The notes beneath the pieces were generated by a model. That model worked only from the letters and a program-made list of their open reading frames with translations, made no database searches and was not told where the DNA came from. Below, one piece after another: positions 9,204-17,188 of a stretch of 53,193 nt of DNA; within the stretch, counting starts at the first letter, position 1, and every line of letters begins with the position of its first letter. A program made the translations under genes and the position numbers. The stretch covers positions 6,790 to 59,982 of the forward strand of contig JAJQEL010000027.1 in NCBI GenBank assembly GCA_021201655.1, written 5' to 3'. This DNA comes from Erysipelotrichaceae bacterium (GTDB lineage Bacteria; Bacillota_I; Bacilli_A; Erysipelotrichales; Coprobacillaceae).

Positions 9204-9830
9204 ATGTATTTTCCCTATGGTGACAAAGAAATCACTTATTTAAAATCTAAAGATAAAAAATTAGGCGAAGCTATTGATAAGATAGGGATAGTTCAAAGAC
9301 CTATTTTACCTGATATATTTACTGGGATTGTTTATAACATTATCGGCCAACAAATATCTACTGCTGTACTAAATACTGTTTGGCATAGATTAAATGAGAA
9401 ATTAAATATCATTAATGTTGATAGCATATTATCATTATCGAGAGAAGAATTAAAATCTATCAGTATAACTTACAAAAAAGCAGATTATATATTAGGTATA
9501 GCTCAAAAGATTAAAAATAACGAATATTCATTGGCGGCTTTATATGATATGAGTGACGAAGAAGCTATCAAAAGTTTAAGTAGTCTAAAAGGTATTGGAA
9601 GATGGAGCGGGGAGATGATTCTAATTTTTTCAATGCAAAGAAAAGATGTATTAAGTTATGATGATTTAGCTATTCAAAGAGGAATGCGTATGTTGTATCA
9701 TCATAAGAAAATTGATAAAAAGAAATTTAATCGTTACAAAAAACGTTATTCTCCTTATGGAACTATTGCAAGTATCTATTTGTGGGCCATTGCAGGTGGT
9801 GCCATTAAAGAAATGAGGGATTATCAATGA
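9204..9830 (+). CDS. alkA: DNA-3-methyladenine glycosylase II
   Basis: A 208-residue HhH-GPD glycosylase that removes alkylated bases from DNA. FTGIVYNIIGQQIS is the typical N-terminal core. The helix-hairpin-helix is LKGIGRWSGEM, and the catalytic Asp is in YDDLAIQRGM, followed by the RYSPYGTIASIYLW helix. It lacks the extra N-terminal domain of E. coli AlkA, as in many Firmicutes. ATG 9204 follows AGAGGTGAT. The last bases overlap the start of the ada-like reading frame (ATGA overlap), so the two were built as a translationally coupled adaptive-response unit. Confidence 0.9.
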   Translation: MYFPYGDKEITYLKSKDKKLGEAIDKIGIVQRPILPDIFTGIVYNIIGQQISTAVLNTVWHRLNEKLNIINVDSILSLSREELKSISITYKKADYILGIAQKIKNNEYSLAALYDMSDEEAIKSLSSLKGIGRWSGEMILIFSMQRKDVLSYDDLAIQRGMRMLYHHKKIDKKKFNRYKKRYSPYGTIASIYLWAIAGGAIKEMRDYQ

Positions 9831-10377
9831 CAGATGAAGAAAAATGGCAAGCAATAGTTGAAAACGATGAAAGTAAAGATGGATTATTTTTTTATTGTGT
9901 GAGATCTACTGGTATTTTTGTAGACCATCTTGTAAGTCTAAGATACCTAAAAGAGAAAATATTATTTTTATCGATACTAAAGAAGAAGCTATTGAAGCTG
10001 GTTATCGTCCATGTAAGAGATGCCGTAATGATTTAATATCATATAAGCCTTTAAAAGAAGTAGCAATTGAAATCAAAAAATTAAGTGATAATTATTGGAA
10101 CGACTCGATAAATTGGAAGCAAGAATTAAGAGCATTAGGATTTTCCCAACATCGATTGGATGAAATATTTAAAGAAGAATATAATATGACACCTACTGAA
10201 TATATGACTACTAAGAAACTTGAATATGCTAAAGAAATGTTATTAGAAACTGATATGAAAATTATTGATATTGCTTATGATTTGGGTTTTAATCAATTAT
10301 CATCATTTTATAAGTTTTTTAAAAACAATGTAGGAATGGCACCTGCGAATTACAGGAAATGTCATAAAAATATGTGA
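9827..10377 (+). pseudogene. adaA: Ada-type methylphosphotriester sensor/AraC regulator, frameshifted
   Basis: The Ada-like protein (about 183 residues if restored) would take methyl groups from phosphotriesters and activate repair genes. Frame 1 (from 9827) gives MTDEEKWQAIVENDESKDGL and then FFYCVRSTGIF. Frame 2 carries CRPSCKSK, GYRPCKRCRN, then an AraC HTH (LDEIFKEEYNMTPTEYM, IDIAYDLGFNQLSSFYKFFK). The four zinc/acceptor cysteines (C-x3-C, C-x2-C) are recovered only by adding one T to the five-T run near 9911-9916 (GGTATTTTTGTAGACC), so one base is missing. No classical slippery heptamer is seen. This may be a real loss, a phase-variable tract or a sequencing error. The methyltransferase domain of full Ada is absent, as in AdaA. 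Confidence 0.85.
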
Positions 10378-10437
10378 AGAATTAATACTTGTAAACAAAT
10401 AATTTATGATATATGATATGATTAGGAGGTGGGATAT

Positions 10438-11607
10438 ATGAAATCAACATTAAGAAGAACATGGGCAGAAATAGATCTGGATGCCTTGGAAAATAATTAT
10501 TATAAATTAAAAAAGCGCGTGAATACCAAGTTTTTAGGTGTGGTGAAGGCTGATGCTTATGGTCATGGGGCTATTCAAGTGAGTCAAAAGTTAGCTAAAC
10601 TAGGTGCTGATTATTTAGCAGTCAGTAGTATAGATGAAGCGATGGAACTTAGAGAAAATGGTATAGAAATGCCTATTTTGATATTAGGACATACACCTAA
10701 GGAACAAGTGGATAATCTTATTAAATACAATTTAACACAAACGATTACCTGCAAAGCCAAAGCAATTGAATATGAAGATGTTTTGGCCAATACCGATAAA
10801 AAACTTAAGGTTCATATTAAAGTGGATACTGGTATGTCTAGACTTGGTTATTTATGTGATGATGAAGGTTTTAACACAGGTATTGATGGTATTTATGAAG
10901 TTTGTTGTTTTGATAATTTGGATGTTGAAGGTATATTTACCCATTTTGCAATGTCTGATGAAGATGGTGATAAAGCCAAGGCTTATACAAAGCATCAATT
11001 TGATTTATTTCAAAGAGTATGTCAAGAAGTAGAAAATAAATGGGGACAAAGTTTTAAAATTAAGCATTGTGCCAATACTGGAGCTGTCGCTAATTATCCT
11101 GAGACATATTTAGATATGGTTAGACCAGGATTATTATTATATGGTTATGGCGAATATGCCAAAGAACTAGGATTGTTACCAGTTATGTCACTTAAAACTG
11201 CTATTAGTACGATTAAAATATATCCGAAAGGAACTTCTATTAGTTATGGCGGTACTTATGTCACTGATAAGACAACACGTGTTGGTGTCATGCCAATTGG
11301 CTATGCTGATGGTTTTCAAAGGATTCTATCCAACAAATGCACATTAATGACACAAAATGGTCCTGCAAAACAAATAGGCCGTATTTGTATGGATATGAGT
11401 ATGATAGATTTAACAAATTGTCCTGATGTGGATATCAATTCTGAAATTGAAGTATTCGGTAAACATAATTCTATTGATGAATTAGCCCAAATAGCTCAAA
11501 CCATTCCTTATGAACTCACTTGTTCTGTAAGTAAAAGAGTTCCAAGAAAATATATCGAAAACAACCAAATAATTGATGAAGAATTATTATTAAGATTTCC
11601 AAGATAA
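10438..11607 (+). CDS. alr: Alanine racemase
   Basis: A 389-residue PLP enzyme that interconverts L- and D-alanine for peptidoglycan. The PLP lysine is in VVKADAYGHGA (about residue 40). The second catalytic base, Tyr, is in SYGGTYV (about residue 270), and HIKVDTGMSRLG and VGVMPIGYADG are family signatures. ATG 10438 follows AGGAGG by eight bases; the GTG at 10429 lies within that site. It appears monocistronic, starting about 60 bases after the broken ada gene and ending at a hairpin shared with ychF. Confidence 0.96.
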   Translation: MKSTLRRTWAEIDLDALENNYYKLKKRVNTKFLGVVKADAYGHGAIQVSQKLAKLGADYLAVSSIDEAMELRENGIEMPILILGHTPKEQVDNLIKYNLTQTITCKAKAIEYEDVLANTDKKLKVHIKVDTGMSRLGYLCDDEGFNTGIDGIYEVCCFDNLDVEGIFTHFAMSDEDGDKAKAYTKHQFDLFQRVCQEVENKWGQSFKIKHCANTGAVANYPETYLDMVRPGLLLYGYGEYAKELGLLPVMSLKTAISTIKIYPKGTSISYGGTYVTDKTTRVGVMPIGYADGFQRILSNKCTLMTQNGPAKQIGRICMDMSMIDLTNCPDVDINSEIEVFGKHNSIDELAQIAQTIPYELTCSVSKRVPRKYIENNQIIDEELLLRFPR

Positions 11608-11631
11608 AAGGTGGTCAACTCGACCACCTTT
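11607..11631. terminator. Bidirectional terminator between alr and ychF
   Basis: A perfect 10-bp stem (AAAGGTGGTC / GACCACCTTT) with a 5-base loop fills the gap between the two convergent stop codons. The T tracts are short. Confidence 0.8.
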
Positions 11632-12730
11632 ATACGTTAAATTTAAAAAACATAATATCGCCATCTTGACCAACATATTGTTTACCTTCCTGACGAATCT
11701 TACCAGCCTCTCTTAAAGCATGTTCACTACCATATTCCATTAAATCATCATAACTATATGTTTCTGCTTTAATAAATCCTCTCTGGAAATCTGTATGAAT
11801 AATACCTGCCATTTCAGGTGCCAGCATACCTTTTTTAAAAGTCCATGCTCTCACTTCATCAGGACCAACCGTAAAGAAAGTATTTAACCCAAGTAATGCA
11901 TAAGCTTCTTTAATCAACTTATCCAAACCACTTTCTTCAATCCCTAAATCCTGCATAAATAAGTCCTTATCTTCTTTATCCAATCCGACTAGTTCACTTT
12001 CAATCTTAGCACAAATTGGAACAACACCACATTCTTCCTTATCAGCATAATCTTTTAAAGCAATATAATGAGGATTAGATGTAGGATCTTCTAAATCTTC
12101 TTCACCTAAGTTAGCTACATAAATCAATGGTTTCATCGTCAATAATGTATATTGTTTAACAATATCCAATTCATCCTTAGTAAAGTCAACAGTTCTTGCC
12201 ATTTTACCTGCTTCTAAAGCTTCTTTAATAGGTAATAAAACAGCCATTTCTGCTTTGGCTTCTTTATCACCTGATTTTGCTTTCTTATCAATCTTACCAA
12301 TACGTCTATCGACAGTTTCCAAATCTGCAAATACAAGTTCAAGATTAATTGTTTCAATATCTCTAATAGGATCTACATCCCCATCTACATGGGTAATATC
12401 CTTATCTCTAAAACAACGAACAACCTCACAAATTGCATCAGTTTCTCTAATATTCGCTAAAAACTTATTTCCTAAACCTTCTCCTCGACTTGCACCTTTT
12501 ACAAGTCCAGCAATATCTGTAAATTCAAAAGTTGTCGCAATTGTACGTTTTGGTTGAAACATTTTTGTAAGTACATCTAAACGTTGATCTGGTACTTCTA
12601 CTACACCCACATTCGGATCTATCGTCGCAAATGGATAATTGGCAGCTTCTACCTGAGCATCAGTTATTGCATTAAATAAAGTTGACTTACCAACATTTGG
12701 AAGTCCTACAATTCCAGCAGTTAATGCCAT
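11630..12730 (-). CDS. ychF: Obg-like ribosome-binding ATPase YchF
   Basis: A 366-residue cytoplasmic P-loop ATPase of the Obg family, known to bind ribosomes and to act in stress responses. G1 is GLPNVGKSTLF (about residues 8-18), followed by YPFATIDPNVG, DIAGLVKGASRGEGLGNKFL and FFTVGPDEVRAWT. The C-terminal TGS-like domain ends DGDIMFFKFNV, the normal family ending. ATG 12730 follows AGAGGAGTGAT; longer starts lack a ribosome-binding site. Full length. Confidence 0.96.
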   Translation of the reverse strand: MALTAGIVGLPNVGKSTLFNAITDAQVEAANYPFATIDPNVGVVEVPDQRLDVLTKMFQPKRTIATTFEFTDIAGLVKGASRGEGLGNKFLANIRETDAICEVVRCFRDKDITHVDGDVDPIRDIETINLELVFADLETVDRRIGKIDKKAKSGDKEAKAEMAVLLPIKEALEAGKMARTVDFTKDELDIVKQYTLLTMKPLIYVANLGEEDLEDPTSNPHYIALKDYADKEECGVVPICAKIESELVGLDKEDKDLFMQDLGIEESGLDKLIKEAYALLGLNTFFTVGPDEVRAWTFKKGMLAPEMAGIIHTDFQRGFIKAETYSYDDLMEYGSEHALREAGKIRQEGKQYVGQDGDIMFFKFNV

Positions 12731-12795
12731 ATTATAATCACTCCTCTTAACTCCTCCTATTTTATCGAAAAGACACATAAAATACAAGATATTAT

Positions 12796-12824
12796 TTGTT
12801 TTCTATTGTCAATTTAGATATAAT
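12796..12824 (+). promoter_or_regulatory. Promoter of the PAP2 gene
   Basis: -35 TTGTTT, a 17-base spacer and -10 TATAAT, ending 18 bases before the start codon. Confidence 0.6.
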
Positions 12825-12842
12825 GACTTCTAGGTGATGCAT

Positions 12843-13322
12843 ATGGAACAGTTTTATCAAAATAATCTTATATTTATAAGAAAATATCCACTATTGGAAA
12901 AAATCATATTATTACTTATTACCTATTGTCCTTTTATTACCTTTGGTATATATCCTTGTTTATTATTATATTTATATATCTCTCATGATACTTATTTTCT
13001 AGAAGCATTACTTAGACCATTATTCGCTTTTTTATTTGTAACCATATTTAGACATATTATCAATCGACCTAGACCTTACGATAAGATGAATATTCAACCA
13101 CTTAAAGGTCATAAACATGGTCAATCATTTCCAAGTCGTCATACTTTAAGTGCATTTGTGATTGCTTTAACCTGTTTACATGTAAATATTTATTTAGGAA
13201 TATTTACTTTAATTATCGCATGTATCATATCTTTAACACGTATTTTAGCAGGTATTCATTATATCAGTGATGTTGCTGTAGCAATTATGATTGCAATTAT
13301 ATCTTATATATTTCCACTTTAG
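12843..13322 (+). CDS. PAP2-superfamily membrane phosphatase
   Basis: A 159-residue integral membrane lipid phosphatase, likely acting on phosphatidic acid or undecaprenyl pyrophosphate. The three PAP2 motifs are in order: RHIINRPRPYD (C1), SFPSRHTLSAF (C2, catalytic His) and TRILAGIHYISDV (C3). About five hydrophobic segments surround them. ATG 12843 follows TAGGTGAT; ATG 12837 and GTG 12834 sit closer to or inside the site. Single gene with its own promoter and terminator. The physiological substrate cannot be decided from sequence. Confidence 0.88.
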   Translation: MEQFYQNNLIFIRKYPLLEKIILLLITYCPFITFGIYPCLLLYLYISHDTYFLEALLRPLFAFLFVTIFRHIINRPRPYDKMNIQPLKGHKHGQSFPSRHTLSAFVIALTCLHVNIYLGIFTLIIACIISLTRILAGIHYISDVAVAIMIAIISYIFPL

Positions 13323-13341
13323 AACTCTATGAGTTCTTTTT
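13320..13341 (+). terminator. Terminator after the PAP2 gene
   Basis: AGAACTC-TAT-GAGTTCT stem-loop with a following T5 tract; it overlaps the stop codon. Confidence 0.75.
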
Positions 13342-13346
13342 AAATA

Positions 13347-13361
13347 TGAAAATGATTTTCA
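13347..13361. promoter_or_regulatory. Fur-family (Zur-type) box 1
   Basis: Perfect 7-1-7 palindrome TGAAAATGATTTTCA, upstream of the -35 of the zinc operon. Confidence 0.8.
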
Positions 13362-13367
13362 AATTCC

Positions 13368-13396
13368 TTGACAAATAATAGTATAATTATTAAAAT
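13368..13396 (+). promoter_or_regulatory. Promoter of zur-znuACB
   Basis: Consensus -35 TTGACA (13368-13373), a 17-base spacer and -10 TAAAAT (13391-13396). It is bracketed by two identical Fur-type boxes, so a repressor would block it fully. Confidence 0.75.
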
Positions 13397-13410
13397 GAAA
13401 ATGATTTTCA
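13396..13410. promoter_or_regulatory. Fur-family (Zur-type) box 2
   Basis: An exact second copy of TGAAAATGATTTTCA, 49 bases from box 1. Its first base is the last base of the -10 element, so it covers the transcription start. Confidence 0.8.
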
Positions 13411-13426
13411 AATTGGGGTGATTACT

Positions 13427-13852
13427 ATGACAAGAACTATTCAATATAAAACAAAACAAAGAGAAGAAATACTGACATATTTAAAACTTATGCAAGGTGA
13501 ACATGTCACAGTACAAGATATTATTAATTATTTTGATACCAATAATAAACATATTGGTACCACAACTATTTATCGTCATTTAGAAAAATTGATAGAAGCT
13601 GGTGTTGTCAAAAAATATGTTGTGGATCATATTTCTGGAGCATACTTTGAATATGTTGGTGATGAACCAATAAATGAGCATCGTTTTTATCTAAAATGTG
13701 AAGTATGTTCGCAGTTGATCCCATTTCAATGTCGAGAATTACAACATGTTCAACAACATCTTTATAATGCTCACGGTTTTCAAATTAACTCACCAAAAAC
13801 TATATTCTACGGTATTTGTAAAAGCTGTTCAGATAAAGGAGCCACTCAATGA
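13427..13852 (+). CDS. zur: Fur-family metalloregulator, probably Zur
   Basis: A 141-residue repressor. The N-terminal winged helix has TTTIYRHLEKLIEAGVVKKY. The C-terminal dimer and metal domain has HRFYLKCEVC and a CKSC pair, giving the structural CxxC...CxxC zinc site. Placement at the head of a zinc-type ABC transporter operon points to Zur rather than Fur or PerR. Two matching operators at its own promoter suggest autoregulation. ATG 13427 follows GGGGTGAT; the GTG at 13418 lies in that site. The end overlaps the lipoprotein gene by four bases. The specific metal is inferred from context. Confidence 0.85.
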   Translation: MTRTIQYKTKQREEILTYLKLMQGEHVTVQDIINYFDTNNKHIGTTTIYRHLEKLIEAGVVKKYVVDHISGAYFEYVGDEPINEHRFYLKCEVCSQLIPFQCRELQHVQQHLYNAHGFQINSPKTIFYGICKSCSDKGATQ

Positions 13853-14769
13853 AAAAAATAATGATATGTTTATTATCTTTATTTCTTTTAACTTGTTGTA
13901 ACACAACAACCATAACAAAAAGTGACAAGCTTTCCATCGTCACAACCATATTTCCCCAATATGATTTTGTCAGAGAAATTGCTGGAGATAATGTAGAAAT
14001 AACAATGTTATTGTCTGCTGGAGAAGAAAGCCATTCTTATGAACCCACACCTCAAGATATTAAAGCTATTCAAAATTGTGATTTGTTTATTTATGTTGGT
14101 GGCGAAAATGATGTGTGGGTTGAAAATATTCTTGATTCTTTAGACTCCATTCCTGATACTTTAAAGCTTGTTGACTGCGTTGATACAGTCAATGAAGAGA
14201 GCGTTGAAGGTATGTTTGAAAGAAACGAAGAAGAGGAAGAAGAAATTGATGAGCATGTGTGGACTAGTCCTACAAATGCTATCAAAATTGTTGAAACAAT
14301 TACTGAATTATTAATCAATAAAGATAGTAGCAATGAAGATATATATACGAGTAATAGTGAAGATTATATCGGTGAATTAGAAGAATTAGATGAAGCTTTT
14401 AAAGAAGTAGTAAATAACGGAGTTAGAAATACAATCGTATTTGGTGATCGTTTCCCTTTTCGTTATTTAGCAGATGAATATGGTTTAGAATATTATGCAG
14501 CTTTTCCTGGCTGTTCAAGTGAAAACGAACCTAGTGCTGCAACGATTGCCTATTTAATTAATAAAGTCAAAGATGAAGATATACCTGTTGTTTTTACGAT
14601 AGAATTATCTAATCAAAATATTGCAAGTGCCATTGCAGAAGCAGCCAATGCTCAAGTTTTAACATTTTATTCTTGTCATAATGTTACAAAAGATCAGTTT
14701 AATGACGGTGTTTCTTATTTGGATATGATGTGGGAAAATGTTGAAAGTCTGAAGATAGCACTATATTAG
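13849..14769 (+). CDS. znuA: Zinc ABC transporter substrate-binding lipoprotein
   Basis: A 306-residue TroA/ZnuA-superfamily lipoprotein that captures metal outside the membrane. The signal peptide MKKIMICLLSLFLLTCC provides the lipobox cysteine (residue 16 or 17). Likely metal ligands are His in ESHSYEPTP and His in DEHVWTSP. Between them is a very acidic loop (RNEEEEEEIDEH), perhaps replacing the His-rich loop of classical ZnuA. The C-lobe has GDRFPFRYLADEYGL and FPGCSSENEPSA. Second gene of the operon; overlaps zur by four bases. The choice of zinc over manganese rests on the Zur-type regulator. Confidence 0.85.
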   Translation: MKKIMICLLSLFLLTCCNTTTITKSDKLSIVTTIFPQYDFVREIAGDNVEITMLLSAGEESHSYEPTPQDIKAIQNCDLFIYVGGENDVWVENILDSLDSIPDTLKLVDCVDTVNEESVEGMFERNEEEEEEIDEHVWTSPTNAIKIVETITELLINKDSSNEDIYTSNSEDYIGELEELDEAFKEVVNNGVRNTIVFGDRFPFRYLADEYGLEYYAAFPGCSSENEPSAATIAYLINKVKDEDIPVVFTIELSNQNIASAIAEAANAQVLTFYSCHNVTKDQFNDGVSYLDMMWENVESLKIALY

Positions 14770-14777
14770 GAGGTTTT

Positions 14778-15482
14778 ATGAGTTTAATTACATGTAAAGA
14801 TGTCAGTTTTACTTATGAGGGTAATACTGTATTAAAAGATGTGAATTTTCATATAGATAATAATGATTATTTATGTATTGTAGGAGAAAATGGGGCTGGT
14901 AAAAGTACTTTAATGAAAGGTTTATTAAAGCTTAAAAAGCCCAGTACTGGTAGTATTACAATGAGTGATGGTTTAAAAGCCAATGAGATTGGCTATTTGC
15001 CTCAACAAACTGATGTGCAAAAAGACTTCCCTGCAAGTGTTTATGAAGTTATCTTATCAGGTTGTTTAAATCAATTAAAAATGAAACCATTCTATTCTAA
15101 AAAAGAAAAAGATATAGCGTACAATAATATGGAACGTTTAGGTATTACACACTTAAAAGATCAATGTTTTAGAGATTTATCAGGTGGACAAAAACAACGT
15201 GTTTTATTAGCGAGAGCACTTTGTGCTACTTCTAAAGTTTTATTATTAGATGAACCAGTCGCAGGTTTAGATCCTGTTGTGACTCAAGAATTATATGAAT
15301 TAATTAATAAAATCAATAAAGAAATGAATATTACCATTATTATGGTTTCTCATGATATAGAAGCATCGCTTAAATATGCAAAGCATATTTTACATCTTCA
15401 TTCTCAACAATTGTTTTTTGGAACTGTAGAAGAATATATCAATAGTGATGTAGGCAGAAAATTCCTGGGAGGTCAACAATGA
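14778..15482 (+). CDS. znuC: Zinc ABC transporter ATP-binding protein
   Basis: A 234-residue ABC ATPase that powers metal import. Walker A is GENGAGKSTLMKG (about residue 39), the Q-loop is YLPQQTDV, the signature is LSGGQKQRVLLARAL, Walker B is VLLLDEPVAGLD, and the switch His is in VSHDIEA. It starts eight bases after znuA with AGGAGG. The following permease overlaps it by four bases. Confidence 0.92.
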   Translation: MSLITCKDVSFTYEGNTVLKDVNFHIDNNDYLCIVGENGAGKSTLMKGLLKLKKPSTGSITMSDGLKANEIGYLPQQTDVQKDFPASVYEVILSGCLNQLKMKPFYSKKEKDIAYNNMERLGITHLKDQCFRDLSGGQKQRVLLARALCATSKVLLLDEPVAGLDPVVTQELYELINKINKEMNITIIMVSHDIEASLKYAKHILHLHSQQLFFGTVEEYINSDVGRKFLGGQQ

Positions 15483-16300
15483 GTGTATTATTAGAAATGT
15501 TATCTTATCCATTTATGGTAAGAGCTTTAGTTGCGGGAACTATGCTTGCTTTATGTGCAGCTTTATTAGGTGTTACTTTAGTTTTAAAAAGATATTCAAT
15601 GATTGGTGATGGTTTATCTCATGTCGGTTTTGGTGCTTTAGCGATTGCAAGTGCGCTTAATTTAGCTCCTTTAGCAGTCGCAATTCCAGTTGTTGTTATT
15701 GCTGCTATTATCCTATTATATATGAGCGATAAAGGAAAAGTTCAAGGTGATGGAGCTATTGCCTTATTTTCTACAGGTGCCTTAGCGATTGGAGTGATGG
15801 TTATTTCGTTATCATCTGGTATGAATACAGATGTTTATAATTATTTATTCGGTAGTATTTTATCGATGTCACAAAGTGATGTTTATTTAAGTCTTGGTAT
15901 ATCAATAATAGTATTGATATTATATATTGTTTTTTACAATCGTATTTTTGCGATAACTTTTGATGAAGATTTTGCTCTAGCAACTGGTACAAATACCAAA
16001 CTCTATAATATCCTCATTGCCGTTCTTACAGCACTTATTATTGTCTTAGGAATGCGTATGATGGGATCACTACTTATTACAAGCCTTATCGTATTTCCAG
16101 CCTTATCTTCAATGCAACTTTGTAAAGATTTTAAAACAGTTATTATACATTCAGCTATTATATCAATCATATGTTTATGGTGTGGTATGATTATTTCATA
16201 TCTCTATGCAACACCAACAGGCGCAAGTATTGTTATATGTAATATGATTGTATTCTTTATTTATTGGATGTTACAAATGATAAAAGAGAAAGCAAAATAA
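15479..16300 (+). CDS. znuB: Zinc ABC transporter permease
   Basis: A 273-residue membrane permease of the ABC-3 family with about eight hydrophobic helices. The family pattern RYSMIGDGLSHVGFGALAIA is clear, followed by GDGAIALFSTGALAIGV and the core RMMGSLLITSLIVFPALSSMQL. It overlaps znuC (ATGA) and ends the operon at a strong hairpin. Full length. Confidence 0.92.
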   Translation: MSVLLEMLSYPFMVRALVAGTMLALCAALLGVTLVLKRYSMIGDGLSHVGFGALAIASALNLAPLAVAIPVVVIAAIILLYMSDKGKVQGDGAIALFSTGALAIGVMVISLSSGMNTDVYNYLFGSILSMSQSDVYLSLGISIIVLILYIVFYNRIFAITFDEDFALATGTNTKLYNILIAVLTALIIVLGMRMMGSLLITSLIVFPALSSMQLCKDFKTVIIHSAIISIICLWCGMIISYLYATPTGASIVICNMIVFFIYWMLQMIKEKAK

Positions 16301-16306
16301 TATACA

Positions 16307-16329
16307 AAAAGAAGTCACCGACTTCTTTT
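16307..16329. terminator. Terminator between znuB and the HEPN gene
   Basis: AAAAGAAGTC-ACC-GACTTCTTTT stem. It has T tracts on both strands and can end both convergent units. Confidence 0.85.
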
Positions 16330-16362
16330 ACTTTAATTTACAACCATATAAATTGTTAAAAA

Positions 16363-16773
16363 CTATTCATCTTTATCATCTAATTGCAAATGTATGTACT
16401 TTTCAATCTCGTTATAAAACTCTTCAGCATTTTCAATCTGTTGATAAATTTCCTCTTTTGATAATATATAAAAATCATTATAATCACTATCGGTTCTTAC
16501 ATCAAAAGCTTCTGATATAATTCTAGATAGTGCTTTATCAAAAACACCTGTTTTTATATATTCTTTTCTAAAATAAGATATTACTGCCGAATGCTTAGAA
16601 AAATCTGTTTTTTCTAACGCTAATACCGCTCTCATCGAATGAAATATTGCATAATAAGAACGATTAGCAGAACCTAGATAATCATTTGTATCATAAAGAA
16701 TTCTTGATGAAGATAAACATTGTTTTGCCTTTTCAAGACGATAAAGCGACAAATCAACTCTATGCTGCGCCAT
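16363..16773 (-). CDS. HEPN-domain protein (HepT-like toxin partner)
   Basis: A 136-residue all-helical HEPN protein. NRSYYAIFHSMRAVLALE is the usual first-half signature, and DVRTDSDYNDFY supplies the Arg and the Asp-Tyr of the minimal HEPN active site in COG1895-like proteins. Members act as RNases or as partners of MNT nucleotidyltransferases in type VII toxin-antitoxin pairs. It overlaps the upstream MNT gene by 14 bases, the classic arrangement. Which partner is toxic is known for other systems (HEPN), not shown here. Confidence 0.85.
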   Translation of the reverse strand: MAQHRVDLSLYRLEKAKQCLSSSRILYDTNDYLGSANRSYYAIFHSMRAVLALEKTDFSKHSAVISYFRKEYIKTGVFDKALSRIISEAFDVRTDSDYNDFYILSKEEIYQQIENAEEFYNEIEKYIHLQLDDKDE

Positions 16774-17107
16774 ATAACGTCACACCCTCATTAACAATAT
16801 TTTGATAAAATGGTGATTTATCTATATCATTTTCAAATGTCGTAATATCTCTAATAATAATAGATACAAGTACATCATTTTCTAAACCTATATCACTTGC
16901 AATCCAGCTCATAGGTCTTCTATATTTCATTACTTCATCTCTTGAGCAATTAAACAAAACTATAATATCAACATCTGAATCAGGACGATTATCACCTCTT
17001 GCATAAGAGCCATAAAGAACAACTCTACTAACTTCACTACCAAAACGTTGCAAAAGATCATTAACTAATTCATTACTTATTTTTGTAATTAATTCTCTAT
17101 TGTCCAT
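16760..17107 (-). CDS. MNT-type nucleotidyltransferase (MntA-like antitoxin)
   Basis: A 115-residue minimal nucleotidyltransferase. The active-site motif is LYGSYARGDNRPDSDVDIIV (GS...DxD), with the third carboxylate probably in ENDVLVSI. In MntA-HepT systems this enzyme neutralises the HEPN partner by adding AMP groups. It is first in the pair, with AAGGAGG before ATG 17107, and lies downstream of the lacZ terminator, so it has its own promoter (a TATAAT is visible on the minus strand near 17127-17137). Confidence 0.87.
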   Translation of the reverse strand: MDNRELITKISNELVNDLLQRFGSEVSRVVLYGSYARGDNRPDSDVDIIVLFNCSRDEVMKYRRPMSWIASDIGLENDVLVSIIIRDITTFENDIDKSPFYQNIVNEGVTLYGAA

Positions 17108-17160
17108 TTTTATGCCTCCTTACATTGTTATTATAACATTTATCATATTTATATTAAAAC

Positions 17161-17188
17161 AAAAAACACACTGATTAGTGTGTTTTTT
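17161..17188 (-). terminator. Terminator of lacZ
   Basis: A perfect 12-bp stem (AAAAAACACACT / AGTGTGTTTTTT) with loop GATT. The last lacZ codons form one arm. It carries poly-T on the minus strand and could act in both directions. Confidence 0.9.

Noticed and set aside
9895-9920. Programmed -1 frameshift in ada
   Set aside because: No X-XXY-YYZ heptamer and no downstream pseudoknot or upstream SD-like stimulator is visible; a missing base in the T run is simpler.
12255-12557. Plus-strand open frame opposite ychF (100 codons)
   Set aside because: It lies antisense to a clear housekeeping gene, with no ribosome-binding site and low-complexity composition; a shadow.
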